From contig JAEEXZ010000002.1 of assembly GCA_016288055.1 (NCBI GenBank), positions 20,967 through 84,966 on the forward strand: a stretch of DNA of 64,000 bases, read 5' to 3'. Of this stretch, positions 26,717-33,235 are shown piece by piece; positions within the stretch are counted from its first letter, which is position 1, and each line of letters begins with the position of its first letter. Under the pieces are notes generated by a model, which had not been told where the DNA came from, did no database searches, and was given only the letters and a program-made list of their open reading frames with translations. The position numbers and the translations under genes are program-made. This DNA comes from Bacteroidales bacterium (GTDB lineage: Bacteria; Bacteroidota; Bacteroidia; Bacteroidales; UBA932).

Positions 26717-27778
26717 AATTCCTTTACGCAAAGCATTCTTTTCTGGTACTCCGAAAATGGCCGCGACCTACCCTGGCGCCGTACCCGGGACCCGTACGCC
26801 GTGTGGCTCAGCGAGATTATCCTGCAGCAGACGCGCATCGCCCAGGGAACGGCCTACTGGCACCGTTTCATGGAGCGCTTCCCCACCGTCGGGGAGTTGG
26901 CCGATGCCTCCGAAGACGAGGTCCTGCGCCTCTGGGAAGGCCTGGGGTATTACTCCCGGGCCAGGAACCTGCACGCCGCCGCCAGGCAGATCGTGGCGGC
27001 CGGCGCGTTCCCTTCCACGCTGGAGGGGATCAAGGCGCTGAAGGGGGTCGGGGACTATACGGCGGCGGCCATCGGCTCCATCTGCTTCGGCCTTCCGGCC
27101 GCGGTGGTGGACGGCAATGTGTACAGGGTGCTCGCGCGGCATTTTGGTCTGGCGACTCCGGTCGGAACCACGCAGGCCAAGAAGGAATTTACCGCCCTGG
27201 CGCAGCAGTTGTTGCCGGCCGACGACCCCGCCGCCTTCAACCAGGGCATGATGGACTTCGGAGCCATGCAGTGCACGCCCATCGGCCCGGACTGCCCGGC
27301 CTGTCCCCTGCGGGCTTCCTGCAATGCGCTCCGCACCGGCCGCGTGGAGCTTCTTCCCGTCAAAAAGGCGCCCGTCGCCGTCCAGGAGCGCCGCTTCAGC
27401 TACGTCTATGTCCGCTTCAATGGCGAGACCGCCATCCGCCGCCGCGGCGCTGGCGATATCTGGCAAGGGTTATATGAGCCTTTGGTAATTAGCGACCCCG
27501 CCTGGCTGGCGGCCAAAGGAATTTATTTTTCGCAAGGCTTTGCGAAAAACCAAATTCCTTCGGCCATCGCGAACCTAACGCACGCGGGGCCGCTGGTACA
27601 ATTACGGAATAACGTCAAGCATCAATTAACTCACAGGACTCTTATTGTAGATTTTTTCCTGTGGGAGCCTGTTTCCAAACCCGAACTCCCCGACGGATAT
27701 ATCTGGATAAAAGAAACGGAGCTTGACCGTTATGGCAAGCCCCGTCTGTTCGAACTGCTTCTGGAAAGCCTTCCTTAG
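26714..27778 (+). CDS. mutY: A/G-specific adenine glycosylase MutY
   Basis: MutY removes adenine mispaired with 8-oxoguanine. The HhH-GPD core shows the catalytic Glu in LQQTRIAQGTAYW, the helix-hairpin-helix LKGVGDYTAAAI with the catalytic Asp, and the iron-sulfur cysteines as C-x6-C-x2-C-x5-C ending CPACPLRASC. A C-terminal NUDIX-like domain follows. It is 354 residues from the GTG. Residues near 269-286 (IYFSQGFAKNQIPSAIAN) come from an inserted hairpin repeat in the C-terminal domain. The start is a GTG just after the promoter box. Confidence 0.92.
   Translation: MNSFTQSILFWYSENGRDLPWRRTRDPYAVWLSEIILQQTRIAQGTAYWHRFMERFPTVGELADASEDEVLRLWEGLGYYSRARNLHAAARQIVAAGAFPSTLEGIKALKGVGDYTAAAIGSICFGLPAAVVDGNVYRVLARHFGLATPVGTTQAKKEFTALAQQLLPADDPAAFNQGMMDFGAMQCTPIGPDCPACPLRASCNALRTGRVELLPVKKAPVAVQERRFSYVYVRFNGETAIRRRGAGDIWQGLYEPLVISDPAWLAAKGIYFSQGFAKNQIPSAIANLTHAGPLVQLRNNVKHQLTHRTLIVDFFLWEPVSKPELPDGYIWIKETELDRYGKPRLFELLLESLP
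27518..27571 (+). repeat. Hairpin repeat inserted in frame in mutY (family C)
   Basis: GGAATTTATTTTTCGCAA and its near-perfect inverse TTGCGAAAAACCAAATTCC form a 20-bp stem, followed by TTCGGCCATCGC. The same element with different stem bases lies in citCG at 20941-20981. Confidence 0.75.
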
Positions 27779-28839
27779 GCTTCTTCTTCGTCGTCCGGAA
27801 GGACAATCTGCTTGAACTGGTTCTTGCGTTTGAGCCAGCGCTCACGGGCATACTGCTGCATGTCGGTGATGGTGTCGTTCTCGTCGATGATTTCCATTCC
27901 CAGGATGGTTTCCATGATGTCTTCCAGCGTGATGATGCCCTGGAAGCAGCCATAGTCGTCGATGATGCAGGCAATCTGGTCCTTGGTCTTGAGAAGGCTT
28001 TCCCAGATGTCCCCGACGGTGGTTTCCTCGTGAAAGGCAGCGATTTTGCGCTTGATAGACTTCAGGCGCATGTCGAACTTATCCTCTGCCAGGTTCTCCA
28101 GGACATCGTAGCGCAGGACATAGCCGGTGATGAATTCCGGAGAGTCTGCATAGACAGGGATACGGGAGTTGTGGGAAAGGTCTTCCTGCCTGTAGAACTG
28201 CTTGAGCGTCATGTTCTCGGGGGCGATGGCCGCCACTACCCGGGGAGTCATTACGTCGTAGGCTTTTATATCGTCCAGTTTGATGATGTTCTGGATGACT
28301 TTGTTCTCGGAGTTGTCCAGCACACCTTCCTCTTCGCCGATATTGGCCATGGCGCTCACTTCTTCGCGGGAGATTCCCACGTCCGGTTCCTCGTCCGAAA
28401 TGCTGGAATGCAGCTTGTCCACCACCCACACGATGGGATAGAGCAGGTAAACCAGCATCTGCATGATTTTGCTCAGCCAAAGGAGGTCTTTGTAGTGGGA
28501 GGTGCCGATGGTTTTGGGAACGATCTCCGAAAACACCAGGATGAGGATGGTCATGGCGGCGCTCACGATGCCGAACCAGTGGTCTCCGGTGAGGAGTGTG
28601 GCCTGATGGCCCACGGCGGCGGCGCCCAGGGTGTTGGCAATGGTATTGAGGGACAGGATGGCGGTGAGGGGGCGGTCCGGATCCTGCTTGAACTTCAAAA
28701 AGCGGGCAGCATGGCGGTCTCCCTCCTCCTCCTTCATGGTAATAAAGGAAATGGGCGTTGACATGAGCACCGATTCCAGCAACGAGCACAGGAAGGAAAT
28801 GCCCATCGTGAGAAGGAGATATACGAGAAGAAGTGTCAT
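27775..28839 (-). CDS. CNNM/CBS-domain membrane protein (hemolysin C-like, DUF21)
   Basis: A 354-residue protein with an N-terminal DUF21 membrane domain (hydrophobic segments near 1-25, 60-80, 90-110 and 122-145) and a CBS pair from about 200 to 325 (VMTPRVVAAIAPENM, then IACIIDDYGCFQGIITLEDI). The family is linked to magnesium/cobalt homeostasis. It lacks the usual C-terminal CorC/HlyC domain, so it is a short form. It overlaps mutY tail to tail by 4 bp. Confidence 0.85.
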   Translation of the reverse strand: MTLLLVYLLLTMGISFLCSLLESVLMSTPISFITMKEEEGDRHAARFLKFKQDPDRPLTAILSLNTIANTLGAAAVGHQATLLTGDHWFGIVSAAMTILILVFSEIVPKTIGTSHYKDLLWLSKIMQMLVYLLYPIVWVVDKLHSSISDEEPDVGISREEVSAMANIGEEEGVLDNSENKVIQNIIKLDDIKAYDVMTPRVVAAIAPENMTLKQFYRQEDLSHNSRIPVYADSPEFITGYVLRYDVLENLAEDKFDMRLKSIKRKIAAFHEETTVGDIWESLLKTKDQIACIIDDYGCFQGIITLEDIMETILGMEIIDENDTITDMQQYARERWLKRKNQFKQIVLPDDEEEA

Positions 28840-28857
28840 CTTGTTCTATTCAATTCA

Positions 28858-28885
28858 CAAATTTATCAAATTTTCCGTAAATTTG
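28858..28885. promoter_or_regulatory. Divergent promoter boxes for the CBS-domain gene and serB
   Basis: TAAATTTG on the minus strand (28865-28858) serves the CBS-domain gene with an 18-nt leader. TAAATTTG on the plus strand (28878-28885) ends only 5 nt before the serB ATG at 28891, again implying a leaderless mRNA. Confidence 0.6.
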
Positions 28886-28890
28886 TACTC

Positions 28891-30120
28891 ATGAGTAAGG
28901 AACAAATCTTAATCCGCATTTCCGGCAAAGACCAGATAGGGCTCACCGCGGAAGTGATGTCCATCCTGGCCCGCTACGATGCACAGGTTCTGGACATCGG
29001 CCAGGCAGATATCCACAGCACCCTTTCCCTGGGTATTCTCATCCGCATCGACGAGAACGCCTCCGGGCAGGTGATGAAGGAGCTGCTTTTCAAGACCAGC
29101 GAGATGGGCGTTACCATCGGCTTTGAGCCCATCACCGACGACGAATACGAGGACTGGGTGGGCCGCCAGGGACGCAACCGCTATATCCTCACCTGCATCG
29201 GCCGGTCCCTCAGCGCCGGGCAGATCCAGTCGGCCGCGCAGGTCATCGCCCGGCACGGGCTCAATATCGACGCCATCAAGCGCCTGACGGGCCGCATGAG
29301 CATCAAGCATCCGGAGCGCAATGTGCGCGCCTGCGTGGAGTTCTCCATCCGCGGCACCATGGACGACAAAGCCCTGTTTCAGAAGGAGTTGATGGCGCTA
29401 TCGGCCGAAAGCGGCATGGATTTTTCCTTCCAGAAGGACGACATGTACCGCCGTATGCGCCGCCTCATCTGCTTCGATATGGATTCTACGCTCATTCAGG
29501 CGGAATGTATAGACGAGCTGGCGCGTCGCCACGGTGTTTATGACAAGGTGGCCGCCATCACCGAGCGTGCCATGCGGGGGGAGATTGACTTCAAGGAAAG
29601 TTTCACCGAAAGGGTTGCCCTGCTGAAGGGGCTGGATGTCTCCGTGATGAAGGAAATCGCGGAGAGTCTGCCTGTCACCGAGGGCACGGATCGCTTGATG
29701 AGCGTCCTCAAGACCTGCGGCTACAAGATTGCCATCCTCAGCGGCGGCTTCACTTTCTTCGGGGAATACCTTCGTTCCAAATACGGGATTGATTATCTCT
29801 ATGCCAACGAGCTGGAAATCGGCGAGGACGGCAAGCTGACGGGGCGGTATGTGGGCGAAGTCGTGGACGGGCGCCGCAAGGCAGATCTGTTGAAGCTCAT
29901 CGCCCAGACGGAGAAGGTCAACATTGCGCAGACCATCGCCGTGGGTGACGGTGCCAACGACCTCCCCATGCTGCTGGAGGCCGGTCTGGGCATCGCGTTC
30001 CACGCCAAGCCCCGCGTGAAAGAGACGGCAGGGCAGAGCCTTAGTACCATCGGCCTGGACGGCATTCTCTACTTCCTGGGCTTCAAGGACAGCAACCTGG
30101 GAGAGCAGGGGCGGTTATGA
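28891..30120 (+). CDS. serB: phosphoserine phosphatase SerB (with ACT domains)
   Basis: The last step of serine synthesis. Residues 1-165 form two ACT-like regulatory domains (LIRISGKDQIGLTAEVM, then LTCIGRSLSAGQIQ); the HAD phosphatase begins with FDMDSTLIQAECIDELA near 194-210 and has SGGFTFF and GDGANDLPML downstream. At 409 residues it is a normal ACT-SerB. Its stop overlaps the next start (ATGA). Confidence 0.93.
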   Translation: MSKEQILIRISGKDQIGLTAEVMSILARYDAQVLDIGQADIHSTLSLGILIRIDENASGQVMKELLFKTSEMGVTIGFEPITDDEYEDWVGRQGRNRYILTCIGRSLSAGQIQSAAQVIARHGLNIDAIKRLTGRMSIKHPERNVRACVEFSIRGTMDDKALFQKELMALSAESGMDFSFQKDDMYRRMRRLICFDMDSTLIQAECIDELARRHGVYDKVAAITERAMRGEIDFKESFTERVALLKGLDVSVMKEIAESLPVTEGTDRLMSVLKTCGYKIAILSGGFTFFGEYLRSKYGIDYLYANELEIGEDGKLTGRYVGEVVDGRRKADLLKLIAQTEKVNIAQTIAVGDGANDLPMLLEAGLGIAFHAKPRVKETAGQSLSTIGLDGILYFLGFKDSNLGEQGRL

Positions 30121-30539
30121 GTCGCATCTTCTTCAATCCTTTTACGGGGCAGTTCTTTTCACTGATTGCAAGGCGGCGGGTCCGGCTGGTCCGTCGGCGG
30201 GCGGCCGTGGGCCCCGAAGTGGAGGAGCTGCGGGCCCGGGCCAAGGCTGAGTTGCCCGCCCGGCTGGCTGCGCTGGCGGCCCAGCACGGGTTTGAGTACC
30301 GGAAAGTCTTCATCAAGAACAACGTGAGCAACTGGGGCAGCTGCTCCTCCCTGGGCAACATCAACCTGAACCTTCGCCTGGTGACGCTCCCCCCCGACCT
30401 TGCCGACTATGTGATGCTCCACGAACTCTGCCACCTGCGCCACATGAACCACGGCCCCAAGTTCCACGCCCTGCTTGAGTCCGTCTGCCCTGGCCACCTC
30501 GCCCTCGCCCGCCGCCTCAAGGCCATTCCTATTAAGTAA
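30117..30539 (+). CDS. YgjP-like metal-dependent hydrolase (short form)
   Basis: A 140-residue zinc-protease-like protein. The motif HELCHLRHMNHGPKFH (near 101-116) supplies HExxH and the third His ligand, and NNVSNWGSCSS before it is typical of YgjP/DUF45. The family is usually about 230 residues, so the N-terminal half is missing or replaced by an Arg-rich stretch. It is translationally coupled to serB. Confidence 0.8.
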   Translation: MSRIFFNPFTGQFFSLIARRRVRLVRRRAAVGPEVEELRARAKAELPARLAALAAQHGFEYRKVFIKNNVSNWGSCSSLGNINLNLRLVTLPPDLADYVMLHELCHLRHMNHGPKFHALLESVCPGHLALARRLKAIPIK

Positions 30540-30587
30540 GTTTTTTGCCCCGGGGGGGGCTTTTGCGCCACTTGTCATCCTGAGCGC

Positions 30588-30646
30588 CCCCTGTCATCCT
30601 GAGCGCAGCGAAGGATCTATCCGCCGTACTTCATACCCCGCCGCTA
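30588..30646 (+). repeat. Island block start: family-A variant plus conserved tail
   Basis: GTCATCCTGAGCGCAGCG then AAGGATCTATCCGCCGTACT and TCATACCCCGCCGC. This roughly 55-bp block is repeated at 45216-45270, 47110-47165 and, inverted, at 58202-58258, each time bordering accessory DNA. Confidence 0.8.
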
Positions 30647-30880
30647 CTGTATGTACAGAAAAACGGCCTTCCAGAGCACTTTCGCTGTACATACAGATTC
30701 GCAATCGCCCACAGGAGCCACTTCCCGCTACTGTATGTACAGAAAAACGCCCTCCCAGAGCACTTTCGTTGTACATACAGAATCGCAATCGCCCCCAGGC
30801 GCCACTTCCCGCTGCTGTATGTACAGAAAATCGCCCTCCCAGAGCACTTTCGTTGTACATACAGATTTGCAGTCGCCCCC
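30647..30880 (+). repeat. Tandem array, three 84-bp hairpin repeats
   Basis: Units start at 30647, 30731 and 30815 (period 84). Each begins CTGTATGTACAG and, after about 25 nt including CCAGAGCACTTTCG, carries TGTACATACAG, giving an 11-12-bp stem. A two-unit array stands at 45271 and a single unit at 47166. Both strands are open through the array because 84 is a multiple of 3, but I see no sign that it is coding. Confidence 0.85.
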
Positions 30881-31005
30881 TTTGTCACAAGATTGGGTTG
30901 TTTGGAGGGGTTCGAGCACGAAAACGGCCTCTCTGGTGCTCGAGTTTAGTCACGGGTGCACCGGGACAAAGGAAAAGTGCACCCGTTGCGAGCGCAAAAA
31001 ATCGC

Positions 31006-31049
31006 AATCGGCTAAAATAATTGTCGATTTTTATCTGTTTTAGCCGATT
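31006..31049 (+). other. Conserved stem-loop in the Rpn leader
   Basis: AATCGGCTAAAA and TTTTAGCCGATT form a perfect 12-bp inverted repeat. It recurs at 45546-45589 in front of the second Rpn gene, with a changed loop. The right arm is also kept upstream of the third Rpn gene. Confidence 0.65.
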
Positions 31050-31117
31050 CGTGAAGAAATCGCCCGAAAAAATTTATGTTTTGACCGATAGTATCGGGAA
31101 AATAGAGATATTATTGT

Positions 31118-31155
31118 AGTCCGGTTCTCCACGGTGGAGGACCGGACTAATTTTT
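31118..31155 (+). terminator. Terminator-like hairpin just upstream of the Rpn gene
   Basis: AGTCCGGTTCTCCA pairs with TGGAGGACCGGACT (one mismatch) and is followed by AATTTTTAA. It lies 14-20 bp before the Rpn ATG, so it would attenuate read-through from upstream into the gene. Identical hairpins precede the other two Rpn genes (45658-45695 and 59391-59421). Confidence 0.7.
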
Positions 31156-31168
31156 AATTATTTATGCT

Positions 31169-32158
31169 ATGCAAGAAAACAAACTGACCAAAGAACAGCA
31201 GCAAAAATTCATGGCCTTCTTGAACGAGTATGAGAAGTGCCGGAACCTCTCTAAGGAAGAGAAAGAGAACCTAATTGTTCAGATCACATCCACCACGTAC
31301 ATTGACCTCCTCTGCGATTGGGCCTTCAAACATGTCTTCGGACACAACAAGGAAAACCTGATGCTACTCCTGAACGACTTCCTTCCGGAAGAGATCATTG
31401 ACATCGAGTACGATCCCAATGAGCGGGACATGCTCCGGGGTGATGACAAGCAGGTCATCATGGATGTCATCTGTCACACTAAGGACCGTAAGTTCATCGT
31501 GGAGATGCAGAAGTGCGGCAGCAACGAGTTCCGTAACCGCATGCTATACTACGGTGCAGCGTCGCTGGCCCGGCAGCTGAATCCGGGCGACAGCTATGAC
31601 AAGTTGGTTCCGGTGTACGTAATCTGCTTCATGAACTTCCGTCTGTTACATGACACAGACCAGTTGGTGTACCGTTTCCAGGTCCGTGAACAAGACTCCT
31701 GTGAACTCTATGGTCAGCAGCTATCCATCTACCTGTGCGAACTGCCCAGATGGGTCAAACCACTGGAGGAAGCGAAGACTCCGATTGAGGAATGGTTTGA
31801 CATTTTGCAGAATATGAGTAACTTTGCAGAGAAACCAGCCACCATCAGCAAACGTTACGATTCCATTTTCGATGCTTGTCAGCGTGGCCGGTTACAAGTC
31901 AAAGAACTGGAACAATACTTTCGCGCCATGATTACAGAACGAGAAGAAAAAGGCATCGCCGCCTTCTACAAGGAAGAAGGTCTCCGTGAAGGCTTCGACC
32001 TCGGTAAGGCCGATGGCTTGGCCGAAGGTAAAGCCGAAGGTAAGGCAGAAGGTAAGGCAGAAGTAGCCAGGGCATTGTTGAAAGATGGAATGACGGCAGA
32101 GAAGGTCATGGCTTATACTGGCTTGTCAAAAGAAGAGATTGAGCACTTGCGTCAATAA
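31169..32158 (+). CDS. Rpn family recombination-promoting nuclease/putative transposase (copy 1)
   Basis: A 329-residue Rpn-type PD-(D/E)XK nuclease. The core shows DWAFKHVFGHNKE, then VIMDV with Asp99 and FIVEMQ with Glu112/Gln114, the family's catalytic pattern. The C-terminal part is a coiled, charged segment with tetrapeptide repeats of the EGKA type, ending in a small helical domain (AYTGLSKEEIE). Rpn proteins are DNA endonucleases; in E. coli the long form is toxic and is inhibited by a short form translated from within the gene. It is near-identical to the inverted copy at 58345-59370 and is followed by a partial 3' duplicate. Confidence 0.88.
   Translation: MQENKLTKEQQQKFMAFLNEYEKCRNLSKEEKENLIVQITSTTYIDLLCDWAFKHVFGHNKENLMLLLNDFLPEEIIDIEYDPNERDMLRGDDKQVIMDVICHTKDRKFIVEMQKCGSNEFRNRMLYYGAASLARQLNPGDSYDKLVPVYVICFMNFRLLHDTDQLVYRFQVREQDSCELYGQQLSIYLCELPRWVKPLEEAKTPIEEWFDILQNMSNFAEKPATISKRYDSIFDACQRGRLQVKELEQYFRAMITEREEKGIAAFYKEEGLREGFDLGKADGLAEGKAEGKAEGKAEVARALLKDGMTAEKVMAYTGLSKEEIEHLRQ
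31928..32158 (+). CDS. Candidate internal Rpn-S reading frame within Rpn copy 1
   Basis: An in-frame internal ATG (31928) would give a 76-residue C-terminal protein starting MITEREEKGIAAFYKEE. It is proposed because the separate duplicate at 32169 begins at exactly this Met with the same upstream bases (CTTTCGCGCC). Translation from here is inferred by analogy with E. coli RpnS. Confidence 0.4.
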   Translation: MITEREEKGIAAFYKEEGLREGFDLGKADGLAEGKAEGKAEGKAEVARALLKDGMTAEKVMAYTGLSKEEIEHLRQ

Positions 32159-32168
32159 CTTTCGCGCC

Positions 32169-32375
32169 ATGATTACAGAACGAGAAGAAAAAGGCATCGC
32201 CGCCTTCTACAAGGAAGAAGGCCTCCGTGAAGGCTTCGACCTCGGTAAGGCCGACGGTTTGGCCGAAGGTAAAGCAGAAGTAGCCAGGGCATTGTTGAAA
32301 GATGGAATGACGGCAGAGAAGGTCATGGCTTATACTGGCTTGTCCAAGGAGGAGATTAACGGTCTGTCCCACTAG
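32169..32375 (+). CDS. Stand-alone Rpn C-terminal (RpnS-like) ORF, tandem duplicate
   Basis: This is a 68-residue ORF that repeats the last 76 residues of the Rpn gene directly upstream (offset 241 bp, minus 8 codons of the EGKA repeat). The copy begins right after the long gene's stop, keeps the bases in front of the Met, and has diverged at its own 3' end (EEINGLSH versus EEIEHLRQ) while keeping an open frame. That makes a working small gene more likely than debris. A terminator with the arms CTCCGT/ACGGAG follows at 32399. Confidence 0.6.
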   Translation: MITEREEKGIAAFYKEEGLREGFDLGKADGLAEGKAEVARALLKDGMTAEKVMAYTGLSKEEINGLSH

Positions 32376-32398
32376 ACGCATTAGAAGACCACACAAGA

Positions 32399-32431
32399 AA
32401 GCTCCGTTTGTCCAACAGACGGAGCTTTTTT
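32399..32431 (+). terminator. Rho-independent terminator after the Rpn/RpnS-like pair
   Basis: AAGCTCCGTTTGTC and its inverse GACGGAGCTT, followed by TTTT. A very similar hairpin ends the Rpn pair at 46.9 kb, so the terminator belongs to the module. Confidence 0.85.
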
Positions 32432-32512
32432 GCGTCAATGATAAAAAAAAGACGGGCACGAAGGGTGCCCGTCGACTGTGAATAAACACAAAAATCATTA
32501 ACCAATAGAGTT

Positions 32513-33229
32513 TTAATCCTTCTTAGTTAATGTTTTATCATAATGGTAGGCCGCTCCCGAGGAGGAAGAGCCGGAACCAGAGGCGGAAGCGGAGCATGAA
32601 GAGTGCGCCACCGAGGAGGGAGTGCCGGAACTAGCAACGCCAGCAGAACCAGCCACGGAACCAGAGGTAGAAGCGTCAAGCAGGGCGGACTCGAGCGGAG
32701 CGGGAGCGTCAATCAAGGCGGACTCGAGCGGAGCAGAAGCGTCAAGCAGGGCAGACTCGAGCTGGGCGAGGCGGGGGGCGGCGGGAGAGTCGGGAGAGGA
32801 GAAGGCGGCGCGGAGGGGCGGCAGGAGGGCCTGCGCGGAGGCGTAGTCGCCCAGGGAGAGGTGGTGCCAGGCCATCTCCAGGCGGGAGAGGCAGGCGCCG
32901 GCGGTCTCGCCGCAAGCCTCGAGCGCCACCACCGACGAGCGCGCATAATCGAGCGCCGCACCGTACTCGCAAGTCATCGCCCACAGGGCCGATAACTGCT
33001 GACACGCATACCCCCGGTAGTAATCGTTCCCCGCGACCTCCGCGGCCGACAAAGCCTTTTCAAAATAGCCGATGGCCCCCTCCCAGTCCTCATCCAGACG
33101 CGCATAGCGCCCGAGGTCGTAGTACTCCCCCGCCGACAACGACATCCCCCGCCCCTCGCGGGAACTCCCGCAGGAGCCCCCGCAAAGGACAAGGCCGATG
33201 CCGATGCAAATATAAAGGAGCAATCTCAT
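32513..33229 (-). CDS. TPR-type lipoprotein, last gene of the minus fimbrial operon
   Basis: A 238-residue secreted lipoprotein (signal RLLLYICIGIGLVLCGG, Cys in GGSCG). Residues about 32-130 contain TPR-like helical repeats (EYYDLGRYARLDEDWEGAIG and YFEKALSAAEVAGNDYYRGY). The last 90 residues are low-complexity, with repeated ALLDAS/APLESAL and then Ser/Gly-rich sequence. The start at 33229 (ATG) is preferred to the upstream TTG. It begins 7 bp after the preceding fimbrial gene. A shorter relative closes the plus operon at 57159. Confidence 0.7.
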   Translation of the reverse strand: MRLLLYICIGIGLVLCGGSCGSSREGRGMSLSAGEYYDLGRYARLDEDWEGAIGYFEKALSAAEVAGNDYYRGYACQQLSALWAMTCEYGAALDYARSSVVALEACGETAGACLSRLEMAWHHLSLGDYASAQALLPPLRAAFSSPDSPAAPRLAQLESALLDASAPLESALIDAPAPLESALLDASTSGSVAGSAGVASSGTPSSVAHSSCSASASGSGSSSSGAAYHYDKTLTKKD

Positions 33230-33235
33230 TATCAA

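Noticed and set aside
30647-30880. CRISPR array
   Set aside because: Units are contiguous 84-bp repeats without unique spacers, and no cas genes are present.
30594-31020. Overlapping ORFs on both strands through the 84-bp array
   Set aside because: Frames stay open only because 84 is a multiple of three; the encoded peptides are just the repeat and appear on both strands.
31004-31155. A riboswitch before the Rpn gene
   Set aside because: The hairpins are conserved, but I can match them to no known riboswitch class, and the gene function gives no ligand.
31169-32158. Insertion sequence with transposase
   Set aside because: The transposase label is historical for the Rpn family. No terminal inverted repeats or target duplications were found around the Rpn genes.
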